A DNA stretch of 36,832 nucleotides. Source: Caldovatus aquaticus. GTDB lineage: Bacteria; Pseudomonadota; Alphaproteobacteria; Acetobacterales; Acetobacteraceae. Position 1 is the stretch's first letter. Every line of letters begins with the position of its first letter. The notes below the pieces were generated by a model, which made no database searches, had not been told where the DNA came from, and worked only from the letters and a program-made list of their open reading frames with translations. This document shows, in pieces, positions 17,223 through 24,837 of this stretch. The position numbers and the translations under genes were made by a program. The stretch spans positions 1-36,832 of the forward strand of contig NZ_JAHZUY010000037.1 in the NCBI RefSeq assembly GCF_019458025.1. The letters are read 5' to 3'.

Positions 17223-17708
17223 TCACGCCGGCCGGTCGCCGCGGGCCCGCGCGAAGGGCTCGCGCCGCCCGTCCGCCGCGAAGACGTAGACCGTGTAGGC
17301 GCGGGGCGCCGTGCCGGGCATTTCCATGCCCGGCGAGCCGATGGGCATGTCCGCCACCGCGATGCCGCGCCAATTCCCCGGTGCATCTAGGAACCGCCGG
17401 AGCGCGAAGGCGGGCACGTGCCCCTCCACGACGAGGCGCCCGTCGATGGTCATCCCCGTGTGGCACCCCGCCAGGTCTTCCGGGACCCCCGCGGCGCGAC
17501 GCGCGGCGTCCAGGTCGGACGAGTCCTCGACGGTGACTGCAAAGCCGGCCGCGCGGAGGTGCTCCGCCCAACCCTCGCAGCAGCCACAGCCCGGGCTGCG
17601 CAGTACCCGCAGGGCTGTCGCGGCGCGCGCGGCGCACGGAAGAGGAATGCCGGCTGCAGCCGGGGCCAGGGCCAGCATGAGGGCGCGGCGGGGGAGGCGC
17701 AGGGGCAA
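17223..17708 (-). CDS. DUF411 metal-binding exported protein
   Basis: 161 aa. I choose TTG 17708 as start because GAGGAG lies about eight bases upstream; a TTG at 17723 is too close to the site. The N-terminus (LPRRALMLALAPAAAGIPLP) is a signal peptide, with a twin arginine but no full Tat consensus. The mature part has RSPGCGCCEGWAEHLRAAGF (Cys41, 43, 44), the DUF411 signature. It continues with CHTGMTIDGRLVVEGHVP and ADMPIGSPGMEMPG, as in the CopG-like proteins linked with copper resistance. It probably binds Cu or another soft metal in the periplasm. It is transcribed together with merR, leftward, from the divergent region shared with the CDF gene. Confidence 0.88.
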   Translation of the reverse strand: MPLRLPRRALMLALAPAAAGIPLPCAARAATALRVLRSPGCGCCEGWAEHLRAAGFAVTVEDSSDLDAARRAAGVPEDLAGCHTGMTIDGRLVVEGHVPAFALRRFLDAPGNWRGIAVADMPIGSPGMEMPGTAPRAYTVYVFAADGRREPFARARGDRPA

Positions 17709-17790
17709 GGGTGGTCTCCTCAAATTGCGTGGGAGCGGTCGGGCGGGCGCCCGGCAGACGCTCCTCTCGGGAGATAGGTGGGCTGGGTAA

Positions 17791-17810
17791 AACCTCTAGC
17801 GGCTGGAGAT
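17791..17810. promoter_or_regulatory. MerR-type operator before the CDF gene
   Basis: AACCTCTAGCGGCTGGAGAT, an imperfect inverted repeat (CTCTAG/CTGGAG) of the MerR-family type, 36 bases before the chosen CDF start. It matches the ATPase operator at 17 of 20 bases. The -35 (around TAAAAC, 17788-17793) is poor and no clear -10 was seen. It lies in the divergent region, so it may also govern the DUF411-merR transcript. Confidence 0.7.
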
Positions 17811-17846
17811 GCGTTCCATTTGGTAGCACGGATGGCGAGGATGTCG

Positions 17847-18494
17847 ATGGCCGACGACGATGACGATCTGGACTACGCAGGGGCAAGCCCGGCCTACCGG
17901 CGCGCGCTCGGTTGGGTGGTCGCCCTGAACCTCGGTTATGGGGCCGCGGAGATCGTTGGCGGCCTGATGGCCGGCTCGCAGGCGCTCAAGGCCGACGCGC
18001 TCGACTTCCTCGGCGACGGTGCGATCACGCTGCTCGGCCTGCTCGCCATCGGGTGGGGGTTGGCACTGCGCGCGAAGGTCGCCTTCCTGCAGGGCCTGTT
18101 CCTCGCCGCGCTCGGCCTCGGGGTGCTGGCGACAACGGCGTACCGGGTGCTGGTGCAGCGCGTGCCGGAGGCAGAGGTGATGGGCCTGTTCGGCGCCGCG
18201 GCCCTGGTCGTGAACGTGGCCGCCGCTCTGATCCTGGCGCCGCACCGAAAGGGCGCAGGCGACGCCAACGCCCGGGCGGTCTGGTTGTTCAGCCGCAACG
18301 ACGCGATTGGCAACCTGGCCGTGCTGGGCGCGGCGGGGCTGGTCGCCTGGACCGGCACGTCCTGGCCAGACCTCGCCGTCGCCGGCGTGGTGGCCGGGAT
18401 CTTTCTGCACTCCGCTTGGCAGATCCTGCACGATGCCCGCCGCGACCTGCGCCGGGCCTCCACGGGAGGGGAAGGGCGAACCAAGGGGGGTTGA
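17847..18494 (+). CDS. CDF-like cation transporter
   Basis: 215 aa from ATG 17847, chosen because GAGG lies six bases upstream; ATGs at 17832 and 17841 are alternatives. After an acidic N-terminus (MADDDDDLDY) there are six membrane segments. The first metal site of cation diffusion facilitators is in ALKADALDFLGD (Asp-x3-Asp) and the second in SRNDAIGNLAVLGA. The usual His is replaced by Asp or Asn, and the cytosolic C-terminal CDF domain is missing, as in short CDF-like proteins of lead/cadmium clusters. It should export a divalent cation from the cytosol by proton exchange. It has its own MerR-type operator and lies directly before the P1B ATPase. Confidence 0.85.
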   Translation: MADDDDDLDYAGASPAYRRALGWVVALNLGYGAAEIVGGLMAGSQALKADALDFLGDGAITLLGLLAIGWGLALRAKVAFLQGLFLAALGLGVLATTAYRVLVQRVPEAEVMGLFGAAALVVNVAAALILAPHRKGAGDANARAVWLFSRNDAIGNLAVLGAAGLVAWTGTSWPDLAVAGVVAGIFLHSAWQILHDARRDLRRASTGGEGRTKGG

Positions 18495-18521
18495 ACCTCT
18501 AGTGGCTGGAAGTCCCATAAC
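18491..18521 (+). promoter_or_regulatory. MerR-controlled promoter of the P1B ATPase operon
   Basis: -35 TTGAAC (18491-18496) and -10 CATAAC (18516-18521) are separated by 19 bases, the over-long spacing of MerR-activated promoters. The operator AACCTCTAGTGGCTGGAAGT (18494-18513) fills the spacer. The -35 overlaps the end of the CDF gene (stop at 18492-18494). GGAGGT lies before the ATPase ATG at 18549. Confidence 0.85.
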
Positions 18522-18548
18522 AGCGGACGACGGTCTTGGAGGTGTGGC

Positions 18549-20954
18549 ATGGACGGCGGACGCGGTGCGGGTTCCCGGCTGGAATGGCGGGTGGAGGGCA
18601 TGGACTGCCCGACCTGCGTCGGAAAGATCGAGCGGGCGGTCGGGCGCCTTACAGGCGTCTCCGAGCTCTCCGTGAACATGGCCAGCGAGCGGCTGAGCCT
18701 GTGCCTCGCCCCCGGCGGCGCGACGGCCGAGGAGGTCGAGCGCGCGGCCGCGGCCGTGGGCCACCCGGCGCGGCGCCTCGCCCCGGCGGCGGAGACCAGG
18801 GTGCTGGAATGGCGCGTCGAGGGCATGGACTGTCCGAGCTGCGTCGCCAAGATCGAGGCCGCCGTCGCGCACCTCCCCGGCGTCTCGGACGTCTCGGTGA
18901 ACATGGTTGCCGAGCGCCTTCGGCTACGCCTCGCCCCCGGCGAGGCGACGGCTGAGGACGTAGAGCGCGCGGCTGCGGCCGTGGGCCATCGTGCGCGTCG
19001 GGTTGAGGCGCCGGCGGCGGAGGGCGTGGCAGGAAAGCAAGGCCCCTCCCGGCCGGCGGATCGGGACGACGACGGCGCGGCGCGGGCCTGGTGGGCGACG
19101 GGCAAGGCACGGCTGGTCTGGCTTCTCGGCGCGCTCGTCGCCGCTGCCTGGGTCGCGGCGCACCTTTTCCCGGCCGCGTCCTATCCTCTCTACCTCGGCG
19201 CCACGTTCGTCGCGCTGGTCCCGTTTGGTCGGCGCGCCTTCGCCCTCGCCCGCGTGGGCAATCCGTTCTCGATCGAGACGCTGATGGTGACCGCTGCGTT
19301 CGGCGCCGCTCTCATCGGCGCGGCCGAGGAGGCAGCGCTCGTCGTACTGCTCTTCGCGGTTGGTGAGCTGCTGGAGGGCATCGCGGCAGGACGCGCGCGG
19401 GCCGGCATCCGAGCGCTGGTCGCGCTGATGCCGCGCACGGCGCTGTGCCGCCTGCCAGACGGCACGACGGAGGAGGTGCCTGCGGAGCGGCTGGCGGTGG
19501 GCGACCTCGTCCTCGTCCGCCCCGGCGACCGCGTGCCGGCCGACGGCGTGGTGGTGGAAGGACAATCCGCCCTCGACGAGAGCCCGGTGACGGGCGAGAG
19601 CGTCCCCGTCACCCGCGGATCTGGTGACCCGGTGGTGGCCGGCAGCGTGAACGCGGAGGGCGCGCTAGTGATCCGCGTCACCGCCGCCGGCGAGGGTAGC
19701 ACGCTCGCGCGCATCGCCCGCATGGTGGAGGAGGCCACGGCGACCCGCGGGCGCACGCAGCGCTTCATCGAGCGCTTCTCGGCCTGGTGGACGCCGGGCG
19801 CGATGGCCGTCTCGGCACTCGTCGTCCTCGTGCCACCCCTGCTCTTCGGCGGCGACTGGGGGACCTGGATCTACCGTGGCTTGGCGCTGCTGCTGGTGGC
19901 CTGCCCCTGCGCGCTGGTGATCTCGGTGCCCGCCGCCATGGCCTCTGGCCTCTCGGCCGGTGCCCGGCGCGGTCTGCTGGTGAAGGGCGGCGCGGCGCTG
20001 GAGGCGATCGGGCACGCGCGCACCGTCGCCTTCGACAAGACCGGCACCCTCACGGAGGGCAAGCCGCGCGTCACGGATGTGCTGCCCGTCGAGGGCGTGG
20101 CTGAGGCGGAGCTGCTGCGGCTCGCGGCGGCGGTGGAGGCTGGATCCTCCCATCCTCTCGCGCGCGCGGTCCTCGCCGAGGCCGCCGCCCGGAGCATCGC
20201 GCCCCCGCCAGCTCGTGCCGCAGCGGCGATCCCCGGCAAGGCAGTGGCGGCGAGCGTCGAGGGCCGCCGGATCGGCGTCGGGAGCCCTGCCTGGGCCGCG
20301 GAGGGCGGCGCGGCCTTGCCGCCGGCGCTGGACGCGGCGCGGGCCCGGCTGGAGGCGGAGGGCAAGACGGTCGCCGTCGTCACCGCCGACCGCGCCGCGC
20401 TCGGCCTCCTCGCGCTGCGCGACGAGCCCCGCGCGGATGCGGCGGAGGCCGTGGCCGCCCTGAAGCGCCTCGGCGTCGGCGCGGTGATGCTGACGGGCGA
20501 CAACCTGCGCACCGGCGCCGCCATCGGCGGGGCGCTCGGCCTGGAGGTGAAGGCGGGCCTGCTGCCCGCCGACAAGCTGCGCGAGATCGCCGCCCTGAAG
20601 GAGCGCGGCCCGGTGGTGATGGTCGGCGACGGCATCAACGATGCCCCGGCGCTCGCCGCCGCGACCGCCGGCGTGGCGATGGGTGGCGGCACCGACGTGG
20701 CGCTGGAGGCGGCCGACGCCGCGCTTCTGCGCGAGCGCGTCTCGGGCGTCGCTGAGCTCGTGCAGCTCTCCCGTGCCACGCTGACGAACGTGAAGCAGAA
20801 CGTGGCCGTCGCGGTCGGGCTGAAGCTTGTCTTCCTCGTCACGACCGTCACGGGAGTGACGGGGCTCTGGCCCGCGATCCTCGCCGACACGGGCGCGACC
20901 GTGCTCGTTACACTGAACGCGCTCCGCCTGCTCGCCTGGAGGCCCACACGATGA
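18549..20954 (+). CDS. P1B-2 type heavy-metal ATPase (Zn/Cd/Pb exporter)
   Basis: 801 aa from ATG 18549, preceded by GGAGGT. Two N-terminal metal-binding (HMA) domains carry GMDCPTC (Cys20, Cys23) and GMDCPSC (Cys95, Cys98). The membrane and catalytic core has the actuator motif TGESVPV, the membrane metal site CPC (452-454), phosphorylation site DKTGT from Asp496, SSHPLARAV, MLTGDN and GDGINDAPAL. The last membrane segment has ADTGATVLVTLNALRLL with the invariant Asp of Zn2+/Cd2+/Pb2+ ATPases. This fits ZntA/CadA/PbrA rather than Cu+ ATPases. It pumps metal from the cytosol to the periplasm. The downstream SHOCT gene overlaps its stop. Regulation by the MerR protein is strongly suggested by the promoter. 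Confidence 0.95.
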   Translation: MDGGRGAGSRLEWRVEGMDCPTCVGKIERAVGRLTGVSELSVNMASERLSLCLAPGGATAEEVERAAAAVGHPARRLAPAAETRVLEWRVEGMDCPSCVAKIEAAVAHLPGVSDVSVNMVAERLRLRLAPGEATAEDVERAAAAVGHRARRVEAPAAEGVAGKQGPSRPADRDDDGAARAWWATGKARLVWLLGALVAAAWVAAHLFPAASYPLYLGATFVALVPFGRRAFALARVGNPFSIETLMVTAAFGAALIGAAEEAALVVLLFAVGELLEGIAAGRARAGIRALVALMPRTALCRLPDGTTEEVPAERLAVGDLVLVRPGDRVPADGVVVEGQSALDESPVTGESVPVTRGSGDPVVAGSVNAEGALVIRVTAAGEGSTLARIARMVEEATATRGRTQRFIERFSAWWTPGAMAVSALVVLVPPLLFGGDWGTWIYRGLALLLVACPCALVISVPAAMASGLSAGARRGLLVKGGAALEAIGHARTVAFDKTGTLTEGKPRVTDVLPVEGVAEAELLRLAAAVEAGSSHPLARAVLAEAAARSIAPPPARAAAAIPGKAVAASVEGRRIGVGSPAWAAEGGAALPPALDAARARLEAEGKTVAVVTADRAALGLLALRDEPRADAAEAVAALKRLGVGAVMLTGDNLRTGAAIGGALGLEVKAGLLPADKLREIAALKERGPVVMVGDGINDAPALAAATAGVAMGGGTDVALEAADAALLRERVSGVAELVQLSRATLTNVKQNVAVAVGLKLVFLVTTVTGVTGLWPAILADTGATVLVTLNALRLLAWRPTR
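18579..19001 (+). repeat. In-frame tandem duplication of the HMA domain
   Basis: Two copies (about 18579-18776 and 18804-19001, offset 225 bases) encode HMA domains that agree at most residues: LEWRVEGMDCP, VSxxSVNMxxERL, VERAAAAVGHxARR. The agreement extends beyond the metal site to DNA level, which suggests a fairly recent internal duplication or gene conversion rather than two old, diverged domains. Confidence 0.8.
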
Positions 20955-21283
20955 TGCCGAAGAGAACTGCCCTTGCCGCGCCCCTGCTCGCCCTCGTCCC
21001 CGCCACGGCCCTGGCGCAGCCGATGGGGCCGGGTGGCGGCTGGGGCGACCGCCCCTGGATGATGATGCACGGCAGCTGGGGGTGGGGCTGCGGCCTTGCC
21101 TGGCTGGTCGCGTTGGGCGCGCTGGCCGCGCTCGCGGTGGTGCTGTTGCGCCGCCGCGGGGGCGGCGCGGCGGCCGGCCTGGCCGGCGCCGCCGTCGAGG
21201 CTCTCGACCTGCGCTACGCGCGCGGCGAGATCGAGCGCGACGAGTACGTCCGCCGCAAGGCCGACATTCTCGGCCGCGGCTGA
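20951..21283 (+). CDS. SHOCT-domain membrane protein
   Basis: 110 aa from ATG 20951 (the next codon is also ATG), overlapping the ATPase stop. A signal-like N-terminus (TALAAPLLALVPATALAQP) is followed by a Gly/Trp/Met/His-rich loop (WGDRPWMMMHGSWGWGC). A membrane segment (LAWLVALGALAALAVVLL) and a C-terminal SHOCT motif (ALDLRYARGEIERDEYVRRKADIL) follow. The Met/His stretch could bind metal at the periplasmic face. SHOCT proteins often accompany metal-transport genes, but their function is poorly known. Confidence 0.82.
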   Translation: MMPKRTALAAPLLALVPATALAQPMGPGGGWGDRPWMMMHGSWGWGCGLAWLVALGALAALAVVLLRRRGGGAAAGLAGAAVEALDLRYARGEIERDEYVRRKADILGRG

Positions 21284-21288
21284 GGCAT

Positions 21289-21312
21289 CCCGCTCGCCGA
21301 CCGGCGAGCGGG
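21289..21312. terminator. Strong hairpin between the SHOCT and DUF302 genes
   Basis: CCCGCTCGCCG-AC-CGGCGAGCGGG, an 11-bp perfect stem (the inner pairs must open for the loop), six bases after the SHOCT stop. There is no T run, so it may attenuate or process the transcript, or stabilise the mRNA, rather than end it. Confidence 0.5.
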
Positions 21313-21374
21313 CCAACGCGGGGCGCAGGCCGTCACGAGCCACCGTCCCGGAGAGAAAACCAGGAGGCGCTGCC

Positions 21375-21821
21375 ATGGCCTACCACTTCAGCACCACCGT
21401 CGAGGGCCCGATGGAGCGGGCCGTCGAGGCGACGACCGCGGCGCTCCAGCGCCACGGCTTCGGCGTGCTCACCGATATCGACGTGCGGGCGACGCTCAAG
21501 AAGAAGCTCGACGTGGACTTCCGCCCCTACCGCATCCTCGGCGCCTGCAACCCGCGGGTGGCGCACCGGGCGCTCCAGGCCGAGGACAAGATCGGCACCA
21601 TGCTGCCCTGCAACGTCATCCTGCAGGAGCGCGAGGGTGGCCGCGTGGAGGTCTCCGCGGTGGACCCGGTGGCCTCGATGCGCGCCATCGAGAACCCGGC
21701 GCTCGCCGAGACGGCGGGGCAGGTGCGCGAGATGCTGCGCCAGGTCGTGGCGGAGCTCGGCGCGGCGGGGACGGCCTGCCCCGCGGCGGCGCGTTCACCC
21801 CAGGCCACGGTAAGGACATAA
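21375..21821 (+). CDS. DUF302 domain protein
   Basis: 148 aa from ATG 21375, with AGGAGG eight bases upstream. The core matches DUF302: FSTTVEGPMERAVEATTAAL, GFGVLTDIDVRATLKKKLDVD, PYRILGACNPRVAHRAL, LPCNVILQEREGGRVEVSAVDP. It is a small alpha/beta cytosolic protein of unknown activity, frequently found with metal and sulfur stress genes. The Cys pairs (GACNP and LPCNV) could coordinate a metal. It is probably co-transcribed with the ATPase despite the hairpin before it. Confidence 0.88.
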   Translation: MAYHFSTTVEGPMERAVEATTAALQRHGFGVLTDIDVRATLKKKLDVDFRPYRILGACNPRVAHRALQAEDKIGTMLPCNVILQEREGGRVEVSAVDPVASMRAIENPALAETAGQVREMLRQVVAELGAAGTACPAAARSPQATVRT

Positions 21822-21831
21822 GGAGGAGAAC

Positions 21832-22413
21832 ATGACGATCTCACGGAAGGCGGCGCTCGGCGCCGCCGCGGCGGCCCTCATCGGTATCGGCACCGCCTGG
21901 GCGCAGACCGGCCAGCCCGGCGGTCAGGGCGGCCAGATGGGTCCTGGCATGATGGGCCCTGGAATGATGTCGCCTGGCATGATGGGGCAGGGAATGGGCC
22001 CCGGCATGATGGGCTGGGACCGCATGATGCCGATGATGCGCGGCGGCATGATGATGGGGCCTGGAATGATGATGGGCCCCGGCATGATGGGCCAGCACGT
22101 TGAGGGCCGTATCGCCTTCCTCCGCGCCGAGCTCGGCATCACCCCGGCGCAGGAGGCCCCGTGGAACGCCTTCGCTGAGGCGCTGCGGGCGAGCGCGCAG
22201 GCGATGGCCGACATGCACGGGCAGATGATGCCGATGATGCAGGGCGGGCCACCGGCGGTGCCGCTGCCGCAGCGGCTTGAGCTGCACGAGCGGATGATGG
22301 CTTCCCATCTCGAGGCGCTGCGCCGCGTCAGGGCCGCCGCCGGGCCGCTCTACGCGGCCCTCGACGACCGGCAGAAGCGGATCGCCGATACCCTGATGAT
22401 GGGAATGATGTAG
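21832..22413 (+). CDS. Met-rich Spy/CpxP-like periplasmic protein
   Basis: 193 aa from ATG 21832 with a very strong site (AAGGAGGAGAAC). A signal peptide (residues 1-24, ending AWAQ) is followed by about 60 residues of repeated PGMMGPGMM and PMMRGGMMMGPG motifs, then a helical domain with the LTxxQ-like ELGITPAQEAPWNAFAEAL and a Met-rich end (TLMMGMM). Spy/CpxP-family proteins act as periplasmic chaperones or metal-binding stress sensors. The Met repeat is well suited to bind Cu(I) or Ag(I). Its place in the metal operon supports metal buffering; chaperone activity is inferred from family only. Confidence 0.85.
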   Translation: MTISRKAALGAAAAALIGIGTAWAQTGQPGGQGGQMGPGMMGPGMMSPGMMGQGMGPGMMGWDRMMPMMRGGMMMGPGMMMGPGMMGQHVEGRIAFLRAELGITPAQEAPWNAFAEALRASAQAMADMHGQMMPMMQGGPPAVPLPQRLELHERMMASHLEALRRVRAAAGPLYAALDDRQKRIADTLMMGMM

Positions 22414-22438
22414 CGGCGATGGACGACTGCGTCGGCGT

Positions 22439-23176
22439 GTGGCGGGGGCGCGCGTGACCCTCGAAATCTCCTTATTCGGCCTGTTCCTCGCCTTCGGCGG
22501 GGGCATGGTCTCCTTCCTCTCGCCCTGCGTGCTGCCGCTGGTGCCGGGCTACGTCGCCTGGGTGGCGGGGACGGACCTCGCCACCGCGCGGGCGGAGCGC
22601 TGGCGGGCGCTCCGGCTCTCGCTCTTCTTCGTGCTCGGCTTCGGGCTCGTCTTCGTGGGCCTCGGGCTCGGCGCCACCGCTGTCGGCGTGCTGCTGCGGC
22701 AGTGGTCATACGAGCTGACGATCGCCGCCGGGCTGCTGATCGCGGCGATGGGCTTCGTGCAGATGGGGTTGCTGCGGCTGGCGCCATTGATGCGCGACCT
22801 GCGATTCCGCCCGCCGGCGGAGGGCGGCGGCCCCGCCTCGGCGACGCTGATCGGGATCGCCTTCGGATTCGGCTGGACGCCCTGCATCGGGCCGGTGCTG
22901 GCGGGCGTGCTCGCCGCCGCCGCGCTCACCCCGGGCGCCGGCGCGGGGCTGCTCGCGGCCTACGCGCTCGGCCTCGGCGTGCCCTTCCTGCTCGCCGCCT
23001 TCTATCTGCCGGCCGCGATGGCGCGGGCGCGCCGCCTCGGGCGGCTCGGCCGGGCGCTCCAGCTCGGCAGCGGGGCGGTGATGGTGGCCTTCGGCCTCGC
23101 GATCGCCACCGGGGAGCTGGGCCGCCTCGCCATCTGGTTCCTGGAGACCTTCCCGTGGCTGGCGCGGCTCGGATGA
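22439..23176 (+). CDS. CcdA/DsbD-family thiol-disulfide membrane transporter
   Basis: 245 aa from GTG 22439; a GTG at 22454 is an alternative and neither has a strong ribosome site. Six membrane segments are visible. The two redox cysteines lie in FLSPCVLPLVPGYVAW and GWTPCIGPVLAGV, the CcdA signature. It should pass reducing equivalents from cytosolic thioredoxin to periplasmic thiol proteins. Here the clients may be the Sco-like and DUF411 proteins. It overlaps lspA by ATGA, so the two are coupled. Confidence 0.9.
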   Translation: MAGARVTLEISLFGLFLAFGGGMVSFLSPCVLPLVPGYVAWVAGTDLATARAERWRALRLSLFFVLGFGLVFVGLGLGATAVGVLLRQWSYELTIAAGLLIAAMGFVQMGLLRLAPLMRDLRFRPPAEGGGPASATLIGIAFGFGWTPCIGPVLAGVLAAAALTPGAGAGLLAAYALGLGVPFLLAAFYLPAAMARARRLGRLGRALQLGSGAVMVAFGLAIATGELGRLAIWFLETFPWLARLG

Positions 23177-23715
23177 CCGCGTCGCGCCCCCGCGGCCTCA
23201 GGCGCCTCGGCCTCCTCGCGGCGCTGGCCGCCGCCGTCACCGACCAGGCGACGAAGGCCTGGGCGCTCGCGGCGCTCTGGCCGCCCTACGGCGAGGGGGT
23301 CGCACTGCTGCCGGTGCTGAACCTGCGGCTCGGCTTCAACACCGGCGTGACCTTCGGGATGTTCCGCGAGAGCGCGGCCGACGCGGTCTGGGTGCTCGTC
23401 GCCGCGAAGCTGCTGGTCGTGGCCTTCCTCGCCCGCTGGCTGTGGCGGACCGCCTCGCGCGCCGAGGCGCTGGGGCTGGGCCTAGTGATCGGCGGCGCGG
23501 CCGGCAACATCCTCGACCGCGTGGCGCGGGGCGCGGTGACGGACTTCATCGACGCGCACTACGGCGGCTGGCACTGGCCGACCTTCAACATGGCGGACGT
23601 GGCGATCGTCTGCGGCGTCGCTACCCTCGTGCTCGGCGGCCTGCGCCGGAGCGAGGGAGCCGCCAGCCCTCCCGCCCGCCGAAACGCGGACACGCCCGCC
23701 GCGGGACCGCCCTGA
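23173..23715 (+). CDS. lspA: Lipoprotein signal peptidase II, accessory copy in metal operon
   Basis: 180 aa from ATG 23173, overlapping the CcdA stop. Four membrane segments and the two catalytic aspartates are visible: Asp124 in GAVTDFIDAHYGGWHWPTFN and Asp142 in NMADVAI, with NTGVTFGMF and GNILDRV also as in LspA. It cleaves prolipoprotein signal peptides after lipidation. Being inside a metal cluster next to a CDF gene and P1B-2 ATPase resembles pbrC of the Cupriavidus lead-resistance operon, where an LspA-like protein takes part in lead detoxification. A housekeeping lspA is expected elsewhere. No lipoprotein target is obvious in the cluster. Confidence 0.93.
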   Translation: MTASRPRGLRRLGLLAALAAAVTDQATKAWALAALWPPYGEGVALLPVLNLRLGFNTGVTFGMFRESAADAVWVLVAAKLLVVAFLARWLWRTASRAEALGLGLVIGGAAGNILDRVARGAVTDFIDAHYGGWHWPTFNMADVAIVCGVATLVLGGLRRSEGAASPPARRNADTPAAGPP

Positions 23716-23734
23716 AAGGACCGAGACCCTCACC

Positions 23735-24208
23735 ATGCGGACCCTCCTGCGCAGCCTTGCGGCCCCGGCCCTAGCGCTCGCGGCCGTTATCCCCGCGGCG
23801 AACGCCCAGCAGGGTGACGTCGCCGTCTCCGCGGCCTGGACCCGCGCGGTCGGCACCACTGCGCCCACGGCGGCCGGCTACATGACGCTGCGCAACCGCG
23901 GCGCCGCCCCCGACCGCCTGGTCGGCGCGGAGACGCCAGCGGCGCGCTCGGTCGAGATCCACGAACAGCGGATGGAGGAGGGCGTGATGCGCATGCGCCC
24001 GCTCCCGGGCGGCGTCCCCCTGCCGCCTGGGGAGACCGTGACCCTCGGACCGGGCGGGACGCACCTGATGCTGGTGGGGCCAACGCGGGCCCTGGCGCGC
24101 GGCGAGTGGGTGCCGCTGACGCTGCGCTTCGAGCGCGCGGGCGAGGTCCGGGTGGAGCTCTCGGTCGAGGCGGCCGGCGCCCGGCAGCCGGCCCACGCGG
24201 GGCACTGA
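23735..24208 (+). CDS. PCu(A)C-family periplasmic copper chaperone
   Basis: 157 aa from ATG 23735. A signal peptide (LAAPALALAAVIPAANAQQ) is followed by an immunoglobulin-like domain with the copper site: His76, Met87 and His110-x-Met112 in the pattern HEQRMEEGVMRMRPLPGG then GGTHLMLVGP. The order H, about 10 residues, M, about 22 residues, HxM is diagnostic for PCu(A)C. These proteins deliver Cu(I) to the CuA centre of cytochrome oxidase, together with Sco. The next gene, two bases on, is Sco-like, which fits. Confidence 0.94.
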   Translation: MRTLLRSLAAPALALAAVIPAANAQQGDVAVSAAWTRAVGTTAPTAAGYMTLRNRGAAPDRLVGAETPAARSVEIHEQRMEEGVMRMRPLPGGVPLPPGETVTLGPGGTHLMLVGPTRALARGEWVPLTLRFERAGEVRVELSVEAAGARQPAHAGH

Positions 24209-24210
24209 CG

Positions 24211-24831
24211 GTGCTGCGCTGGATCCGCCGCGCCACATTGGGCGCGGTCGCCGTGCTCAGCTTCCTGGTGCTGGCGACCTCGGCCGGCTGGCTCGTCACC
24301 GACGGGCCGCTCGCCGGCCGCCAGGAGGTCGCGTCCGGGCCGGCGAGCCTGCCGATCGGCGGGCCCTTCAGCCTGACCGACCACCGCGGCCGCGCGGTGA
24401 CCGAACGCGACTTCCGGGGCCGGCCGATGGCCGTGTTCTTCGGCTTCACCCACTGCCCGGACGTCTGCCCGACGACGCTCGGCGAGATGACCGCCCTCAT
24501 CGAGGCGCTCGGCCCGGACGCCGACAGGTTGCACTGGCTGTTCGTCAGCGTGGATTGGGAGCGCGACACGCCGGAGGCGCTGGCCGGCTACCTGGAGGCA
24601 TTCGATGCGCGCATCGTCGGGCTCTCGGGCAGCGAGCCGCAGGTGGCCGAGGCCGCGCGCTCCTTCCGGGTGTACTACCGCCGCGTGCCGCTGGAGGGCG
24701 GCGGCTACACGATGGACCACTCGGCAAGCGTCTTCCTGATCGACGGGGCGGGGCGCTTCGCGGGGACGATCGACAACAAGGAGAGCGAGGAAGTGGCGGT
24801 GCAAAAGCTGGGGATGCTCGTGGCTCGATGA
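24211..24831 (+). CDS. SCO1/SenC-family copper-binding thioredoxin-like protein
   Basis: 206 aa from GTG 24211, two bases after the PCu(A)C stop. An N-terminal membrane anchor (residues 9-27) is followed by a thioredoxin fold. The copper ligands are Cys82 and Cys86 (FTHCPDVCPTT) and His170 (YTMDHSASVFLIDG), all intact. Sco proteins insert copper into the CuA site of cytochrome c oxidase or act as thiol reductases. It ends the rightward operon; the opposing tail-spike gene stops only six bases away, marking the abrupt edge of the prophage region. Confidence 0.94.
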   Translation: MLRWIRRATLGAVAVLSFLVLATSAGWLVTDGPLAGRQEVASGPASLPIGGPFSLTDHRGRAVTERDFRGRPMAVFFGFTHCPDVCPTTLGEMTALIEALGPDADRLHWLFVSVDWERDTPEALAGYLEAFDARIVGLSGSEPQVAEAARSFRVYYRRVPLEGGGYTMDHSASVFLIDGAGRFAGTIDNKESEEVAVQKLGMLVAR

Positions 24832-24837
24832 CGCCGG

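Noticed and set aside
22420-22458. ATG at 22420 as start of the CcdA gene
   Set aside because: It is out of frame with the CcdA protein and runs into TGA after 12 codons; GTG 22439 or 22454 is used instead.
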